Shown: positions 49,171 through 58,173, counted from the first letter of the stretch. The stretch: DNA of 64,000 nucleotides from Actinomycetes bacterium (GCA_021787475.1 JAJYLW010000010.1:1-64000), one strand, 5' to 3'. The notes: generated from the sequence alone by a model not told the origin. A program made the numbers and translations.

Positions 49171-49653
49171 TTAGACCCCGAGCCTTTCTCGCAGCTTTAC
49201 CAGATTCATGACATCGTCTTCGTTGTAAGCCAGCAGGCGCCGCAAAGCTTCCTCATCCTGGTAATGCTTCCAGCGGCTCCAGCAATTCTGGATCTCGTAA
49301 TTGGAGAGCGGCTCGTGAGCGCGGCCGATGCCCAGGCGCCGCTCAACTGCCTTCAAGCCGCCCTTCAACCCCTTTGACCAACAATCGTACATTAGATCAC
49401 AACTCTTGTACCTATCCAGTAAATTTAGGCCCAGCTGACTGCGAATGATTTTCAGATCAAAACCGTTGCCGTTGTAGGTAAAGATTCGCTCGGCCGCCGG
49501 CAGCTCGGCTACCAGAGTTTCCCGGCTCAGGTCCGGCCAGATCATCTGTCTCAGGCCTGTATCCTGATGGAAAAAACCGACGACGGTGATATATTGCCTG
49601 TCCCAGCTGAGGCCAGGCACAGCGCGGGTCTCTATGTCAAGGTAGATTGAAAT
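49171..49653 (-). CDS. RNase H-fold exonuclease-like protein (YprB type), apparent ATT start
   Basis: DEDD-type nuclease fold of about 160 residues: SIYLDIETRAV (motif I, catalytic Asp and Glu), FTYNGNGFDLKIIRSQLG (motif II), then EIQNCWSRW and LAYNEDDVMNLVKLRERL (motif III). The first standard start, GTG 49620, falls after motif I and would remove catalytic residues. In frame upstream, ATT 49653 gives MSIYLDIET and lies near a GGGG; there is no ATG, GTG or TTG further up before coding character ends. So the gene either uses ATT or has a damaged start. Role probably in DNA or RNA processing. Confidence 0.75.
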   Translation of the reverse strand: MSIYLDIETRAVPGLSWDRQYITVVGFFHQDTGLRQMIWPDLSRETLVAELPAAERIFTYNGNGFDLKIIRSQLGLNLLDRYKSCDLMYDCWSKGLKGGLKAVERRLGIGRAHEPLSNYEIQNCWSRWKHYQDEEALRRLLAYNEDDVMNLVKLRERLGV

Positions 49654-49719
49654 GACCCCGAGGCGATATGGTGAAGGATTTTGTCCACGATCTACAATTC
49701 ACTATCTGCCATCCGTTTT

Positions 49720-49793
49720 TGGAGGCGACGAGCGGAATCGAACCGCTGTACGAGGTTTTGCAGACCTCTGCCTAGCCACTCGGCCACGTCGCC
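49720..49793 (-). tRNA. tRNA-Cys(GCA), CCA encoded
   Basis: Cloverleaf with acceptor GGCGACG/CGTCGCC, anticodon arm GAGGT-CTGCAAA-ACCTC (anticodon GCA), T-arm GCGG-TTCGATT-CCGC, discriminator T and CCA. All arms pair well. Confidence 0.95.
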
Positions 49794-49795
49794 AA

Positions 49796-49890
49796 CCGGA
49801 TAGTGGACGGTTGAAAAAACAAATAGCGGATGGATGATGACAGCTGTTTTCCACATCTACCATCAACCATCCACCATCTACCATCTGCTT
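49796..49890. repeat. Iterated ACCATC(T/C)ACC phrases between tRNA-Cys and tRNA-Gly
   Basis: ACATCTACCATCAACCATCC is followed by further CACCATCTACCATCT copies; the mirrored form GGATGGATGATG lies just before, and a related CACTATCTGCCATCC lies on the other side of tRNA-Cys (near 49697). The tract has no coding potential. Confidence 0.6.
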
Positions 49891-49891
49891 T

Positions 49892-49968
49892 TGGAGCGGA
49901 TGAAGGGATTTGAACCCTCGACCTTCTGCATGGCAAGCAGACGCTCTAGCCAACTGAGCTACATCCGC
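49892..49968 (-). tRNA. tRNA-Gly(GCC), CCA encoded
   Basis: Acceptor GCGGATG/CATCCGC, D-arm GCTC-AGTTGGCTA-GAGC, anticodon arm TCTGC-TTGCCAT-GCAGA (anticodon GCC), T-arm GAGGG-TTCAAAT-CCCTT, discriminator T and CCA. All arms intact. Confidence 0.95.
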
Positions 49969-50046
49969 TTATTGCGCAGAGAAATTATAGGGAAAAGCTT
50001 TCGCTCTTTCCAGTTTTACCGCATCGGGAATTGCGGGGGCGTTAAC

Positions 50047-51267
50047 CTAGTCGCTGCCTGTCTCCGGCGACCAGATGTGAATTTCCGGCAGAAGCTGCAC
50101 AAACTCCGCCCACTTCCGCTGATAAGCAATGTATCCTTCCAGAGGGTTGCCGCCGGCATGGGTTCCAGCCTTGCTGATGGCGATATTTAACATGCACTCG
50201 TTTGCCTCTGCTTCCATACCCCGGGCCAGATATTCGGACGCCATCTCCATGCTCGACTCAACGACGATGTCATGAAAATTCCCTCGCAGGAACCGGCCCG
50301 GATATGGGCCAAGCGACTCGATATCAACCTTATGCAGGCCAGGATCGGTTGGCTTGGCCAGCAGCTTGGCTCGCTCTTTGCCAAAACCGATAATGCCCTG
50401 GCGAAACTGATACCACTCCGGGGCGCACTCCTGCGAAGGCAACCGCCTCACCCAAAGCTCATTGTCAAGAAAAAAATCGTAGCCGAAAAAACGAGAGTTG
50501 ATAAGATAATCAATATCCTCGCCCCGGGGAAGCTGCGGATCAAACGGCACCGCCTGAAATATGCTCCGGTGCAGGACCAGGTTGCCCCCGAACAGGACGC
50601 TGGCCGGTTTCAGCCGCGGCGCCTTACTGCCGGCGCTGATTGCTTCATTTATCGCCTCGCGGCCTCCCCATTTCTTTTGCCAGGGAGATTCGTTCAGCGG
50701 CAACAGGTAGCTCCCGTCAGGCTGCAGGCAGAAGCCGCCGACTCCGGCTACCAAGCGTCCGCCTTGCCGGCCGCCGATAAACTGCTTGGCTTTGTTAAGA
50801 TATTCAGCGTCCTCGAAAACCTGGTCGTCATCAGTCATGATGACTGCTTCAGCCTCTGTAAGCACCCCGGCCAGAAGGCACATATTGCGAATATTCGCAT
50901 ACCCGTCCAGGCTCAGGAATTCATCATATTGAGGAAACCCCGCCGCGGTCAGCCGGCGCCTCCATAATACAAGTTCATCAGGGCCAATCATCAGAAACGG
51001 AAAGTCGTAATCAAACTGGGCCATGATTGATTCGACTTTCAGCTCAACGGCCTGTTTGATCTCCGGCCTGGTGGAGACAGCGACGATGGCTACCGTAAAC
51101 TCTTCGCTGCTCTCAAGGATGGACAGGCTTTGAAGGGCGCTGACAAGAGTGCCTTCGCCATCGAGCGGAGCAGCGTGGTCATAGAGGACATCCAATTCCG
51201 GATGGCAGCGCATTCCCTCTTCTTCCGGACCCCGCCAATAAGTAGGAATAACGATTGTGACTCTCAT
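50047..51267 (-). CDS. Family-2-like glycosyltransferase
   Basis: 406 residues from ATG 51267 (MRVTIVIPTYWRG); an in-frame GTG at 51309 also lacks a ribosome site. A GT-A fold is indicated by VTIVIPTYWRG, YANIRNMCLLAGVL and the metal-binding AVIMTDDDQVF. Further on GEDIDYLINSRFFGYDFFLD resembles the acceptor/catalytic region of GT2 enzymes. The C-terminal 120 residues are helical. Probably cytoplasmic, acting in polysaccharide or compatible-solute glycoside synthesis; substrates unknown. Confidence 0.8.
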   Translation of the reverse strand: MRVTIVIPTYWRGPEEEGMRCHPELDVLYDHAAPLDGEGTLVSALQSLSILESSEEFTVAIVAVSTRPEIKQAVELKVESIMAQFDYDFPFLMIGPDELVLWRRRLTAAGFPQYDEFLSLDGYANIRNMCLLAGVLTEAEAVIMTDDDQVFEDAEYLNKAKQFIGGRQGGRLVAGVGGFCLQPDGSYLLPLNESPWQKKWGGREAINEAISAGSKAPRLKPASVLFGGNLVLHRSIFQAVPFDPQLPRGEDIDYLINSRFFGYDFFLDNELWVRRLPSQECAPEWYQFRQGIIGFGKERAKLLAKPTDPGLHKVDIESLGPYPGRFLRGNFHDIVVESSMEMASEYLARGMEAEANECMLNIAISKAGTHAGGNPLEGYIAYQRKWAEFVQLLPEIHIWSPETGSD

Positions 51268-51372
51268 GGGCAGTTCTTGATTCTCACCGTTTACACGTAT
51301 TGCTTCCACAATTTAGCATTACGGTAAACTTCCCTCCGGCCGGCTGGACACAGAATGCCAATGCCGGGGCGG

Positions 51373-52926
51373 TTATTCCGACTCGTCCAGGGCCCGGTTC
51401 ACCAACCTGTCAGCCTCCTGATTGGACTGGCGGGGTATGCTGATCAGTTCAAATCCTTCAAGTCGCGCAAGCGCTGACCTCGCCTGCCGGTAAAACGCTT
51501 GCAGCCCCTCATTTTTCACCTTGTACTCGCCCTTTAACTGACGCACAATCAACTCGCTGTCAGAATAAATGGCGATGCGCATTATGCCACGATCAATTGC
51601 CATCTCAACCCCGGCAATAAGCGCCTGATATTCAGCGGCGTTATTGGTTGTTTCACCGATGTAGCTGGCAAGCGCCTCCACCTGTTTTCCCTCCGGGCTG
51701 ACCAGGACGGCACCGATTGCCGCCGGGCCGGGATTGCCGCGTGAGCCGCCATCGACATGAAGCTGAAACAATGATTGCCTCGATTCGTCAGTCAGGCTTC
51801 GCTGTTGCTTTCCCGTCCGTCGCCAGATTTTTAACCTGTTGGCACAAATCACATCAATATCGGGGGGCAGCTCTTTTCTCAACCGCTCCATCCAGTTTTC
51901 CATGGCCACTTGTTCGCTGACATCGTGGGGAATATCCACAAGTGCAACATCTGACGCAAGCGCCTGCTGGGCCTGGTGGTAGCGGATGTCCCCGGTTACA
52001 AGAACGTCGACGCCGCGGGCGGCGCAGAGCCCAATGTAACCGGCGCCGCTTCCCGGCACAACCGCCGCTTTTAAAACCGTCTTTTCCGGATCGCCCAGGA
52101 ATGCTGTTTCCTTTTGATCAAATACCCCGGCCGCCCTGGCGGCAAAACCTGCCAAGGTGGCAGGGGAAAGATCCCCCAGGCGTCCCTGGCCAGCATCATG
52201 CCTGATGGTCCCCAGCGGATAGATATCATAGGCAGGCTCCTCATAAGGATGGGCGGCTTTCAAGGCCGGGACTATATCAGCTGCCTTCCCTGCCGGGAAA
52301 ACCATCTCCAGGCGCTGCTCGGTTGCTTTTTCATCGCGGCCCACCCGGCCCAGCGCCGGCTGCGCCCTCTCCAGCGGCCGGAACGTTCCCTTGCCTTCAA
52401 GCACGTATGAGCAATGATCGTAATTTCCGATAATCCCGGCGCCGGCCTGGAATAGTGCGGCGCTTACCCTGTCGAGATCGGCGGGAGGGACAAAGGTGAC
52501 CAGCTTCAGGTTGCCGGCGCCCGCGACTTCAATCGGCACCGCGTTCACAATTCCGAGTAGACCCGCCAGTGCGTCGGCAAACCCGCCGGGGGCAGAATCA
52601 AGATTTGTGTGCGCGGCAAAGATGGCAATGCCGGCAGCGTGGGCTGCGCAAATCAGGCGTCCTGTTTCCGTGTCGGAGCTCAAGGAAGCAAGCGGCTCGA
52701 ATATCAGCGGATGATGAACCAGCACCAATCCGCAGCCAGCCGACTGCGCCTGCGCCAAAACGCTGTCATTAAAATCAAGAGCGATTAGTACCGAGGCAAA
52801 CTTGTCCGCGCGGCTGCCCACCTGCAGGCCGACGTTGTCCCATTCAGCCGCCAGCGCCGCCGGCGCCAGGCGCTCCATCACATTGACAAACTCGTCAACT
52901 AAAATTTTCTCCCTCCCGGAGGACAA
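51373..52926 (-). CDS. Fusion of Nif3-like dinuclear-metal protein and ribonuclease HI domain
   Basis: 517 residues. Residues 1-365 are a full NIF3/YqfO-type protein: AAEWDNVGLQVG, VHHPLIFEP, AAHTNLDSAPGG, and the second metal half with VTGDIRYHQAQQAL, plus the inserted PII-like dimerisation segment (HPYEEPAYDIYPL). Residues 385-517 are an RNase HI domain with its catalytic acids in FQLHVDGGSRGNPGPAAIGA, TTNNAAEYQAL, IYSDSELIVRQL and NQEADRLVNRAL. Both halves look active, so this joins a conserved metal-binding hexamer protein of uncertain role to RNA:DNA-hybrid cleavage. TTG 52926 is the likely start. Confidence 0.92.
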   Translation of the reverse strand: MSSGREKILVDEFVNVMERLAPAALAAEWDNVGLQVGSRADKFASVLIALDFNDSVLAQAQSAGCGLVLVHHPLIFEPLASLSSDTETGRLICAAHAAGIAIFAAHTNLDSAPGGFADALAGLLGIVNAVPIEVAGAGNLKLVTFVPPADLDRVSAALFQAGAGIIGNYDHCSYVLEGKGTFRPLERAQPALGRVGRDEKATEQRLEMVFPAGKAADIVPALKAAHPYEEPAYDIYPLGTIRHDAGQGRLGDLSPATLAGFAARAAGVFDQKETAFLGDPEKTVLKAAVVPGSGAGYIGLCAARGVDVLVTGDIRYHQAQQALASDVALVDIPHDVSEQVAMENWMERLRKELPPDIDVICANRLKIWRRTGKQQRSLTDESRQSLFQLHVDGGSRGNPGPAAIGAVLVSPEGKQVEALASYIGETTNNAAEYQALIAGVEMAIDRGIMRIAIYSDSELIVRQLKGEYKVKNEGLQAFYRQARSALARLEGFELISIPRQSNQEADRLVNRALDESE

Positions 52927-52948
52927 TCATCCTGCTCTTCCACCGCTG

Positions 52949-53992
52949 TCAAGTTTCCGCCAACACAATGCCGCAAACCAACGGCGCCGGGATGGCTGGT
53001 ATGCGGGCCACCACCTCGTCTTTCTTCACGTCGTAAACAAAAACGCTGCTTTCATTGTCGACCGGCTCGTGACAGACGGCGATGTAGGCAAGCCTGCCGT
53101 CGGCGCTGAAGACAATCGAACGCGGCTCTTTCCCCGCGGGAACCGACTTGATAATCTGGTCGTTTGTAGTGTCAATTTTTACCAGCTTGCCATCAATGCT
53201 GTCGGCGACATAAAGATATTTTCCATCAGGAGTGGCCGCCATCTGGTGCGACAAGGACTCGCCGCCGGGAGCAGGCCTGGTCACGTCCTCAACCTTCTTT
53301 ATCAGCCTGCCGCCGGGCCACTGAATTTTGGCCAGGTAACCTGCCGTCTCCGGGTGGTCCGGATCAAACATGTTGTCAATGTAAGCTGCCTTGCCGCCGT
53401 TCACCCAGACAATGCTGCAGATGCTGGATGAGACCCCGTCGCCGCCGGCGACGGGTGCGCCAATGCGGCCGGCCTTGAAATCAAGGGGGTAAACCATGCC
53501 ATCAGCCATGCTGGAGAGGTAAATCGTGCCATCGGTGAAAGTATCCATCCCGCAGATAGACAGTTTCGCATTCGGCGGCGGCTTGATGGTTCTGGTGACG
53601 CTCCTGCTGGCAAGATCAACCTGAAGAACGCGGCCGTCCTGAGCATCGCCAAGCAGGACGCCGGCCGGCGCTTCCAGGGCGGTCCTTCCCTGGCTGCCGG
53701 GAGCCGTCCGCGTGCCCGGGGTGAAAGCAATTCCGTGCGGAGCTTTCGCGGCCGGCAGATTGACCATCTCAACGTGCCTGGTAGCTATGTCAACAATGGC
53801 CAGGCCCATGTTGCCGCTGCCGGCCTGGAGATCAGACGTTCCTGTAACAGCAACATAAAGCTTGCCCTTTCCCGGCACCGGCGGAATCGGCGAGGTAATT
53901 GAGGCGACCGACGTTGGATTGGCGGAGCCGCAGCCAGCCGCCAGCAATAAAACCGCCCCCAGCGCCGCGGCAATAATCGCAAAATATTTTAT
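52949..53992 (-). CDS. Lipoprotein beta-propeller (YncE-like), apparent ATA start
   Basis: About 347 residues. Lipoprotein signal [20 protein letters not shown] with the lipobox AAGC, then seven-blade-type repeats ([70 protein letters not shown]). A perfect GAGGAGGGG ends 3 nt before an ATA codon at 53992 that gives a compact signal peptide; the ATA overlaps the TAA stop of the desulforedoxin gene. The nearest standard starts, TTG at 54031 or 54028, have no ribosome site and add an odd acidic n-region. So ATA is likely but not proved. Probably membrane-anchored outside the cell. Confidence 0.8.
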   Translation of the reverse strand: MKYFAIIAAALGAVLLLAAGCGSANPTSVASITSPIPPVPGKGKLYVAVTGTSDLQAGSGNMGLAIVDIATRHVEMVNLPAAKAPHGIAFTPGTRTAPGSQGRTALEAPAGVLLGDAQDGRVLQVDLASRSVTRTIKPPPNAKLSICGMDTFTDGTIYLSSMADGMVYPLDFKAGRIGAPVAGGDGVSSSICSIVWVNGGKAAYIDNMFDPDHPETAGYLAKIQWPGGRLIKKVEDVTRPAPGGESLSHQMAATPDGKYLYVADSIDGKLVKIDTTNDQIIKSVPAGKEPRSIVFSADGRLAYIAVCHEPVDNESSVFVYDVKKDEVVARIPAIPAPLVCGIVLAET

Positions 53993-54120
53993 ATCCCCTC
54001 CTCTGTTCTTTCCATCTCCCTGTTGCAACAAAAAAGCGTGCCGCCGCCAGCGACAATTACTTCAACTTCATTGCCGCATAAATTGCAACGGTAAATTTCA
54101 CCCTCCAGCTCGACGACCAT
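53989..54120 (-). CDS. Desulforedoxin-like 43-aa rubredoxin-type protein
   Basis: ATG 54120 after GGGAGGG. The iron-binding cysteines fall at residues 12, 15, 31 and 32 ([12 protein letters not shown] and [12 protein letters not shown]), the exact spacing of Desulfovibrio desulforedoxin and of the N-terminal domain of desulfoferrodoxin. Such proteins bind one Fe(Cys)4 and carry electrons, often in oxygen defence. The stop overlaps the proposed ATA start of the lipoprotein propeller, and the ribosome site of that gene lies inside this one, so the two are coupled. Confidence 0.88.
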   Translation of the reverse strand: MVVELEGEIYRCNLCGNEVEVIVAGGGTLFCCNREMERTEEGI

Positions 54121-54225
54121 TACATCCCTCCCTGTTGTTTGGCAGCTTTAGCTCCCTTATATTCCCGCACGTTGTTTTGCCTAACTAAAAAGCCAGAGCC
54201 TGAGGACCTTCTGATGCAGCATACT

Positions 54226-54254
54226 AAAAAAAGAGCGGCCCTTTAAGACCGCTC
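54226..54254 (-). terminator. Intrinsic terminator downstream of secreted-protein gene
   Basis: On the minus strand GAGCGG-TCTTAAAGGG-CCGCTC followed by TTTTTTT. It ends the transcript of the 54403-55506 gene after the two-copy element at 54282-54383. Confidence 0.8.
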
Positions 54255-54281
54255 CATTATTTTAGAGCCTTATGTGAGAAG

Positions 54282-54383
54282 GTAATTCGTGGCGAGGCCA
54301 GCGAAAAGGCCATGTGCAAGGACGCAGGCGGAAAACTTTTGCAGCCGGCCGCAGCAGGATGCGCCTGCCGGGATAGGTTCTAA
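54282..54383 (-). repeat. Copy 1 of a two-copy 3'-UTR element (37-nt longer than copy 2)
   Basis: Reverse-complement match to 59241-59305. Shared blocks on the plus strand: GTAATTCGTGGCGAGGCC (identical, 54282-54299), TTTGCAGCCGGCCGC then CAGGAT, and CCTGCCGGGA with AGGTTCT. A 37-nt stretch (54300-54336) is present only here. It starts 20 bp after the stop of a gene for a secreted protein and lies in the sense orientation between that stop and the terminator. Confidence 0.7.
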
Positions 54384-54402
54384 GCGGCTTGAGCCGGGAT
54401 AT

Positions 54403-55506
54403 TCAGGACCGGGCTCCATGACGGAAATGGCCCCGGCCCGGTCTCACCCAGGCGCGGCTGCCGCCCCTGGCCGGTTTTCTGATGCCGGCCAGTCCGAACA
54501 GATCGCCAAGTTGCTTGACATCCCCTCCGGGCGCCGCCACCTGAAAGTCTTGGCCAAACCGTGAGAACTTGACGGCTGCGTCGAGCTTCACCGAGGTAAC
54601 GTCTTTCAGCAGCGTTGCCGCCTTGCCGTCCTTGTTGCCAGCCAGGGAGGCCAGCGCCGCCGGGACGACTTCAACGACCAGCTTTGTCTGACGGATATGA
54701 TGATCGCCATCCACCCACCACTCCAGGTCCAGTTGTCTGAAGGCGCCTGTGATCTGGCCCCTGGCTGCTTCGAGACGGTTTGCCTGAGCCGTCCTGCCAG
54801 ATTTGTTCAGCGCTGCCACTTCTTCCGAAATAGCCTTGTCGAGATCCAGCGTGGCGGTGTAATGCGTTGTGTCGATTCCATCGACGTTTTCCTGACCGAC
54901 CTGCTTGACATTCTTAAGCAGGGCCTGGGCGCCGCCCGGGAAGACGCTCTTAACACCGGGAAGGCTCCGCTGCGCATCCGGATGATGGTTGACGGCTTGC
55001 GTGCCTGCCGGCCCGGGGCCATGGCATCCGCCCAGCCCGCCGGCTTCGTACCAAGTCCCCGCCAGTTTCAGGTAGAGTTCCTGGTTGACCTCAGTAAACT
55101 GGACGTCGGAAAGTGCGCCGCTGGCAAGGCTGCCCAGGGCCGCCGCGCCGGGGGCGGTGCCGCCGCTGCCGTGCGTGGCGGTTATTTTCTGAATCAGGCT
55201 GTCAAGCCCTGAAATCCGGATGCTGCCTTGGGCTGCCGGCCCGCCCGCGTCCTTCTTGACGTCAGTCCCGCCATTCACGCTCAAATTGAGCGGCAGAACG
55301 CCTTTTAGCTTTGGACTGACGCTTGACAGATCTCCATTTACCTGGAGTGATATATTATAGTCAATATGCCGTGCAACGATATTCTTCGATGCGGTCGGGT
55401 GTGTGGGCTGCGCCGGACCGCCCGATGCCGCCAGGGCATAACTACCTGCCGCGGCGACGGCAAACGCCAGAACGCCAGCAAGAAGAATCCTGTGTTTCTT
55501 AAACAT
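54403..55506 (-). CDS. Secreted protein, LppX/LolA-like fold suspected
   Basis: 367 residues; ATG 55506 with AAGGAG at 6 nt. Signal peptide FKKHRILLAGVLAFAVAAAG then SYALA. The mature part has alternating strands and a middle GIDTTHYTATLDLDKAI segment typical of LppX/LprG/LolA-like lipid-carrier folds (also EWWVDGDHHIRQTKLVV). A His/Gly linker (GGCHGPGPAG) interrupts the fold. There is no lipobox. The last 25 residues are Arg/Gly-rich (KPARGGSRAWVRPGRGHFRH) and look unlike the rest. It ends close to the two-copy element and terminator. Confidence 0.75.
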   Translation of the reverse strand: MFKKHRILLAGVLAFAVAAAGSYALAASGGPAQPTHPTASKNIVARHIDYNISLQVNGDLSSVSPKLKGVLPLNLSVNGGTDVKKDAGGPAAQGSIRISGLDSLIQKITATHGSGGTAPGAAALGSLASGALSDVQFTEVNQELYLKLAGTWYEAGGLGGCHGPGPAGTQAVNHHPDAQRSLPGVKSVFPGGAQALLKNVKQVGQENVDGIDTTHYTATLDLDKAISEEVAALNKSGRTAQANRLEAARGQITGAFRQLDLEWWVDGDHHIRQTKLVVEVVPAALASLAGNKDGKAATLLKDVTSVKLDAAVKFSRFGQDFQVAAPGGDVKQLGDLFGLAGIRKPARGGSRAWVRPGRGHFRHGARS

Positions 55507-55664
55507 CACCTACTCCTTAGCTCTCAGAGAAGCATACTTATGAAAAAGATTAACAAAAGAAAGAATAAGCCGGGTTAAGTTTCTGTAAGAAATCTGTAAA
55601 AACGCAGCCGCTATTCGACTCAGGATTAAATTACCTGACTGGGTTCAGCTTTCAGCGTCCGCTT

Positions 55665-56429
55665 TTAACTGTAAGCCCTTTTAATAAATCCGCGAAGTCC
55701 GACGCCGCTCAGGATGACAACGGCCACCAGCAGGCCAAGAACGACATAGAACTGGCTGATGTGCTGAACCTGGGGCGTCAGCACGCTGCGGAACCCTTCG
55801 GCCGCATAAACCATCGGGTTGATGAGAATTATCTTCTGCAGCCAGGAGACATTTGTCAGCGCGTGCCAGGGATAGTACGCCGCCCCCAGGAAGATCATCG
55901 GGATAATAATCGTGGCGAACATCAGCGGAATCTTGAAGGGGGAGATGCTGGTGCCCAGCGTTATCCCAGTCGCAGCCGATGCAATCCCCACCAAAAATAA
56001 GAGCACAAATAAAGTGAGGAAGCTTTGCACATGGATGGAGAGATTATTTCTCATGATGATCCAGGCGAGCGGGAAAACCAGGCCGCCGGCGATCCAGGAC
56101 TGCAATGTTCCCATGACGATCTTCTCCAGGACGACCATGCTGATCCGGATCGGCGCCATCAACCTGTCCTCGATCTCCTTGATGGCGCCAAAATCCTGCG
56201 ACAGGGGAATGGCTGTCCCCTGCACCCCTGCCATCATCATCGAAGCCGCCAGGATGCCCGGCAGGAGTTGATTGGCATAGGAGGACTGCACCTGTCCCGT
56301 ATTCGGCAGAACGTATCCAAAGACAAACACAAACAGAAACGGCTGCATCGCAATTCTGACGACAAATTCGGGCAAGTCACGGACGAGCACGGTTATGTCA
56401 CGCTCAAGGAGGGCAAAGAATGTTTTCAA
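55665..56429 (-). CDS. ABC-2 type exporter permease
   Basis: 254 residues with six hydrophobic helices, DrrB/NodJ-like (RDLPEFVVRIAMQPFLFVFV, then NTGQVQSSYANQLLPGI and PLMFATIIIPMIFLGAAYYP). The start is TTG 56429 after AAGGGAG and lies 1 nt from the end of the ATPase gene. It forms the membrane half of an exporter for drugs, lipids or polysaccharide; substrate unknown. Confidence 0.92.
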   Translation of the reverse strand: MKTFFALLERDITVLVRDLPEFVVRIAMQPFLFVFVFGYVLPNTGQVQSSYANQLLPGILAASMMMAGVQGTAIPLSQDFGAIKEIEDRLMAPIRISMVVLEKIVMGTLQSWIAGGLVFPLAWIIMRNNLSIHVQSFLTLFVLLFLVGIASAATGITLGTSISPFKIPLMFATIIIPMIFLGAAYYPWHALTNVSWLQKIILINPMVYAAEGFRSVLTPQVQHISQFYVVLGLLVAVVILSGVGLRGFIKRAYS

Positions 56430-56430
56430 T

Positions 56431-57393
56431 TTACTCCCTTAAACGCCTCCCCGTTAAATGAATGAACAAGTCTTCCAGGGTAACCTGGTGCAGCCGGACG
56501 CCGAAAATATCTGCGCTCTCTGCCTGGATTACCCTCATGATGCCGGCTATCAGCGATTGATCGCCCTGGATTGACAATATGACCTTGTCAGCTTCGTCAT
56601 GGCGCGAGACTTCTCCGCTAATGTCAAGTTCTTTAAGCGCCTCGACAAGGCCGTCTGACGCTTCGCCCAGCTCCAGCTCGATTCGGTTGCCGCCCGGAAC
56701 CATCTTCTTCAGATTTGTTGGTGTGTCCATTACCAGGACCTTGCCGTGATCCATGATGGCGATGCAATGGCAAAGTTCGTCAGCTTCATCCATATAATGA
56801 GTGGTCAGAAAGATTGTCTGCCCGCCGGCGTTAAGCTCCCGCACTTTGTCCCAAAGCAGCCTTCTTGACTGAGGGTCAAGGCCAGTTGTCGCTTCATCCA
56901 GAAACAGGATTTCGGGCGCGTGCATCAGCGCCCTGGCAATCATCAGGCGCTGCGCCATGCCGCCGGAAAAAGCGCGGACATAGTCATTCTGCCGTTGACC
57001 CAGGCCCATCATCTCCAGTAGCTCATCCGCCTTCTGCTCGCGCTCCCGTTTGGGGACGCCGAAGTACTTTGCGTGAAAAACAAGGTTTTCCCTGGCGGTC
57101 AGGCTCCTGTCCAGGTTGTTTTGCTGGGGAACGACCGCAATCAGCTTCTTGACGGCAACCTCGTCCTTGATGCTGACGCCAGCGATATGGCCATCGCCGG
57201 AAGTCACCCTGACGCGCGTGGTCAACATGCCGATGGTGGTCGTCTTGCCGGCGCCGTTCGGCCCCAGCAGCCCGAAAATCTCTCCCTGCTTGACCGAAAA
57301 ACTGATGCCCTTGACAGCCTCGACGCGGCGGCGGGAATCGGAAGAGTATATTTTGGTCAGTCTGTTAATCTCAATTACTGATTTTTCCAACAA
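56431..57393 (-). CDS. ABC-2 exporter ATPase (DrrA-like)
   Basis: 320 residues: Walker A LLGPNGAGKTTTIGML, Q-loop VVPQQNNLDRSLT, signature FSGGMAQRLMIARALMH, Walker B EILFLDEATTGLD and H-loop FLTTHYMDEADEL; a C-terminal extension of about 90 residues is typical of DrrA-type ATPases. Start TTG 57393 with AGGA, just after the MBL hydrolase stop, so mbl-ATPase-permease form one operon. Confidence 0.93.
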   Translation of the reverse strand: MLEKSVIEINRLTKIYSSDSRRRVEAVKGISFSVKQGEIFGLLGPNGAGKTTTIGMLTTRVRVTSGDGHIAGVSIKDEVAVKKLIAVVPQQNNLDRSLTARENLVFHAKYFGVPKREREQKADELLEMMGLGQRQNDYVRAFSGGMAQRLMIARALMHAPEILFLDEATTGLDPQSRRLLWDKVRELNAGGQTIFLTTHYMDEADELCHCIAIMDHGKVLVMDTPTNLKKMVPGGNRIELELGEASDGLVEALKELDISGEVSRHDEADKVILSIQGDQSLIAGIMRVIQAESADIFGVRLHQVTLEDLFIHLTGRRLRE

Positions 57394-57402
57394 TATTTCA
57401 TC

Positions 57403-58173
57403 CTAGGAGATGGGGCTGAGACCGCCTGCCGCCAGCGTGGCGATGCGCTCGTTTGCGCCGCCCTCGTAAAGACCGCCATGATAGCAAATAACTTTTTCAA
57501 TGTCATAACCGGCCAGTTTCCTAAGTGACTCTGTGGCCTGCCTAATATCGTAGGCAACCTGCTCGTTGGGGCCCATCAGCTGGCCATCATCACTAACAAC
57601 CATTGCGTCCCCGGCCACCAGGATCCTTGCCTCCTGTAAATAAAGGCAGATGTGCCCGGGAGTATGGCCCGGTACGGCAATGACGGTAATGCCCCCACAG
57701 CAGTCAATTATCTCGGCGTCCGCGACCGTCCTGTCTACATTTGCCCGGGGCGGATTTTCAGTAACCGCCCGCAGCGCCCGGCGCCGCCCTTCGGCCACCT
57801 CCGGCGGCAGCATCGATTCGATTCTGGCAATCACCTCGGGCTTCATCTTTACGAGAGGCTTCTCGCCTTCGATATAAGGCTTTTCTCCGGCGCTGGCCAG
57901 AACTTCAACTTTTTGGGGCGCCGCTTTCACAAGGTCCGCCAGCCCGCCGATGTGATCAATATCCTGATGGGTAATGATAACCCTGCTCAGTCTGTCAAAC
58001 GGGGCAACGGCTCTCTCGATCGCCTTGCGGACAGCCTCCGCCTGGCCGGGAAAGCCTGCGTCGACAAGGATCGCCTCCTGATCATTAAAAATCAGTGTCG
58101 GATTATAGGCGCTCGCTCGCCCCATCACGTTTGCGGAAATCTCCAGCATTTCCACACCGTTGGCAACTTTCAT
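57403..58173 (-). CDS. MBL-fold metallo-hydrolase
   Basis: 256 residues from ATG 58173 (GGGAGG). Metal ligands: THQDIDHIGG in place of HxHxDH (first His is replaced: Q-D-I-D-H pattern with THQDIDH), GHTPGHICLY and VAGDAMVV, and a late YHGGLYEGG. It resembles the glyoxalase-II-like MBL proteins commonly seen in actinobacteria and firmicutes. First gene of the operon with the ABC exporter; a link between the two activities is unknown. Confidence 0.88.
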   Translation of the reverse strand: MKVANGVEMLEISANVMGRASAYNPTLIFNDQEAILVDAGFPGQAEAVRKAIERAVAPFDRLSRVIITHQDIDHIGGLADLVKAAPQKVEVLASAGEKPYIEGEKPLVKMKPEVIARIESMLPPEVAEGRRRALRAVTENPPRANVDRTVADAEIIDCCGGITVIAVPGHTPGHICLYLQEARILVAGDAMVVSDDGQLMGPNEQVAYDIRQATESLRKLAGYDIEKVICYHGGLYEGGANERIATLAAGGLSPIS

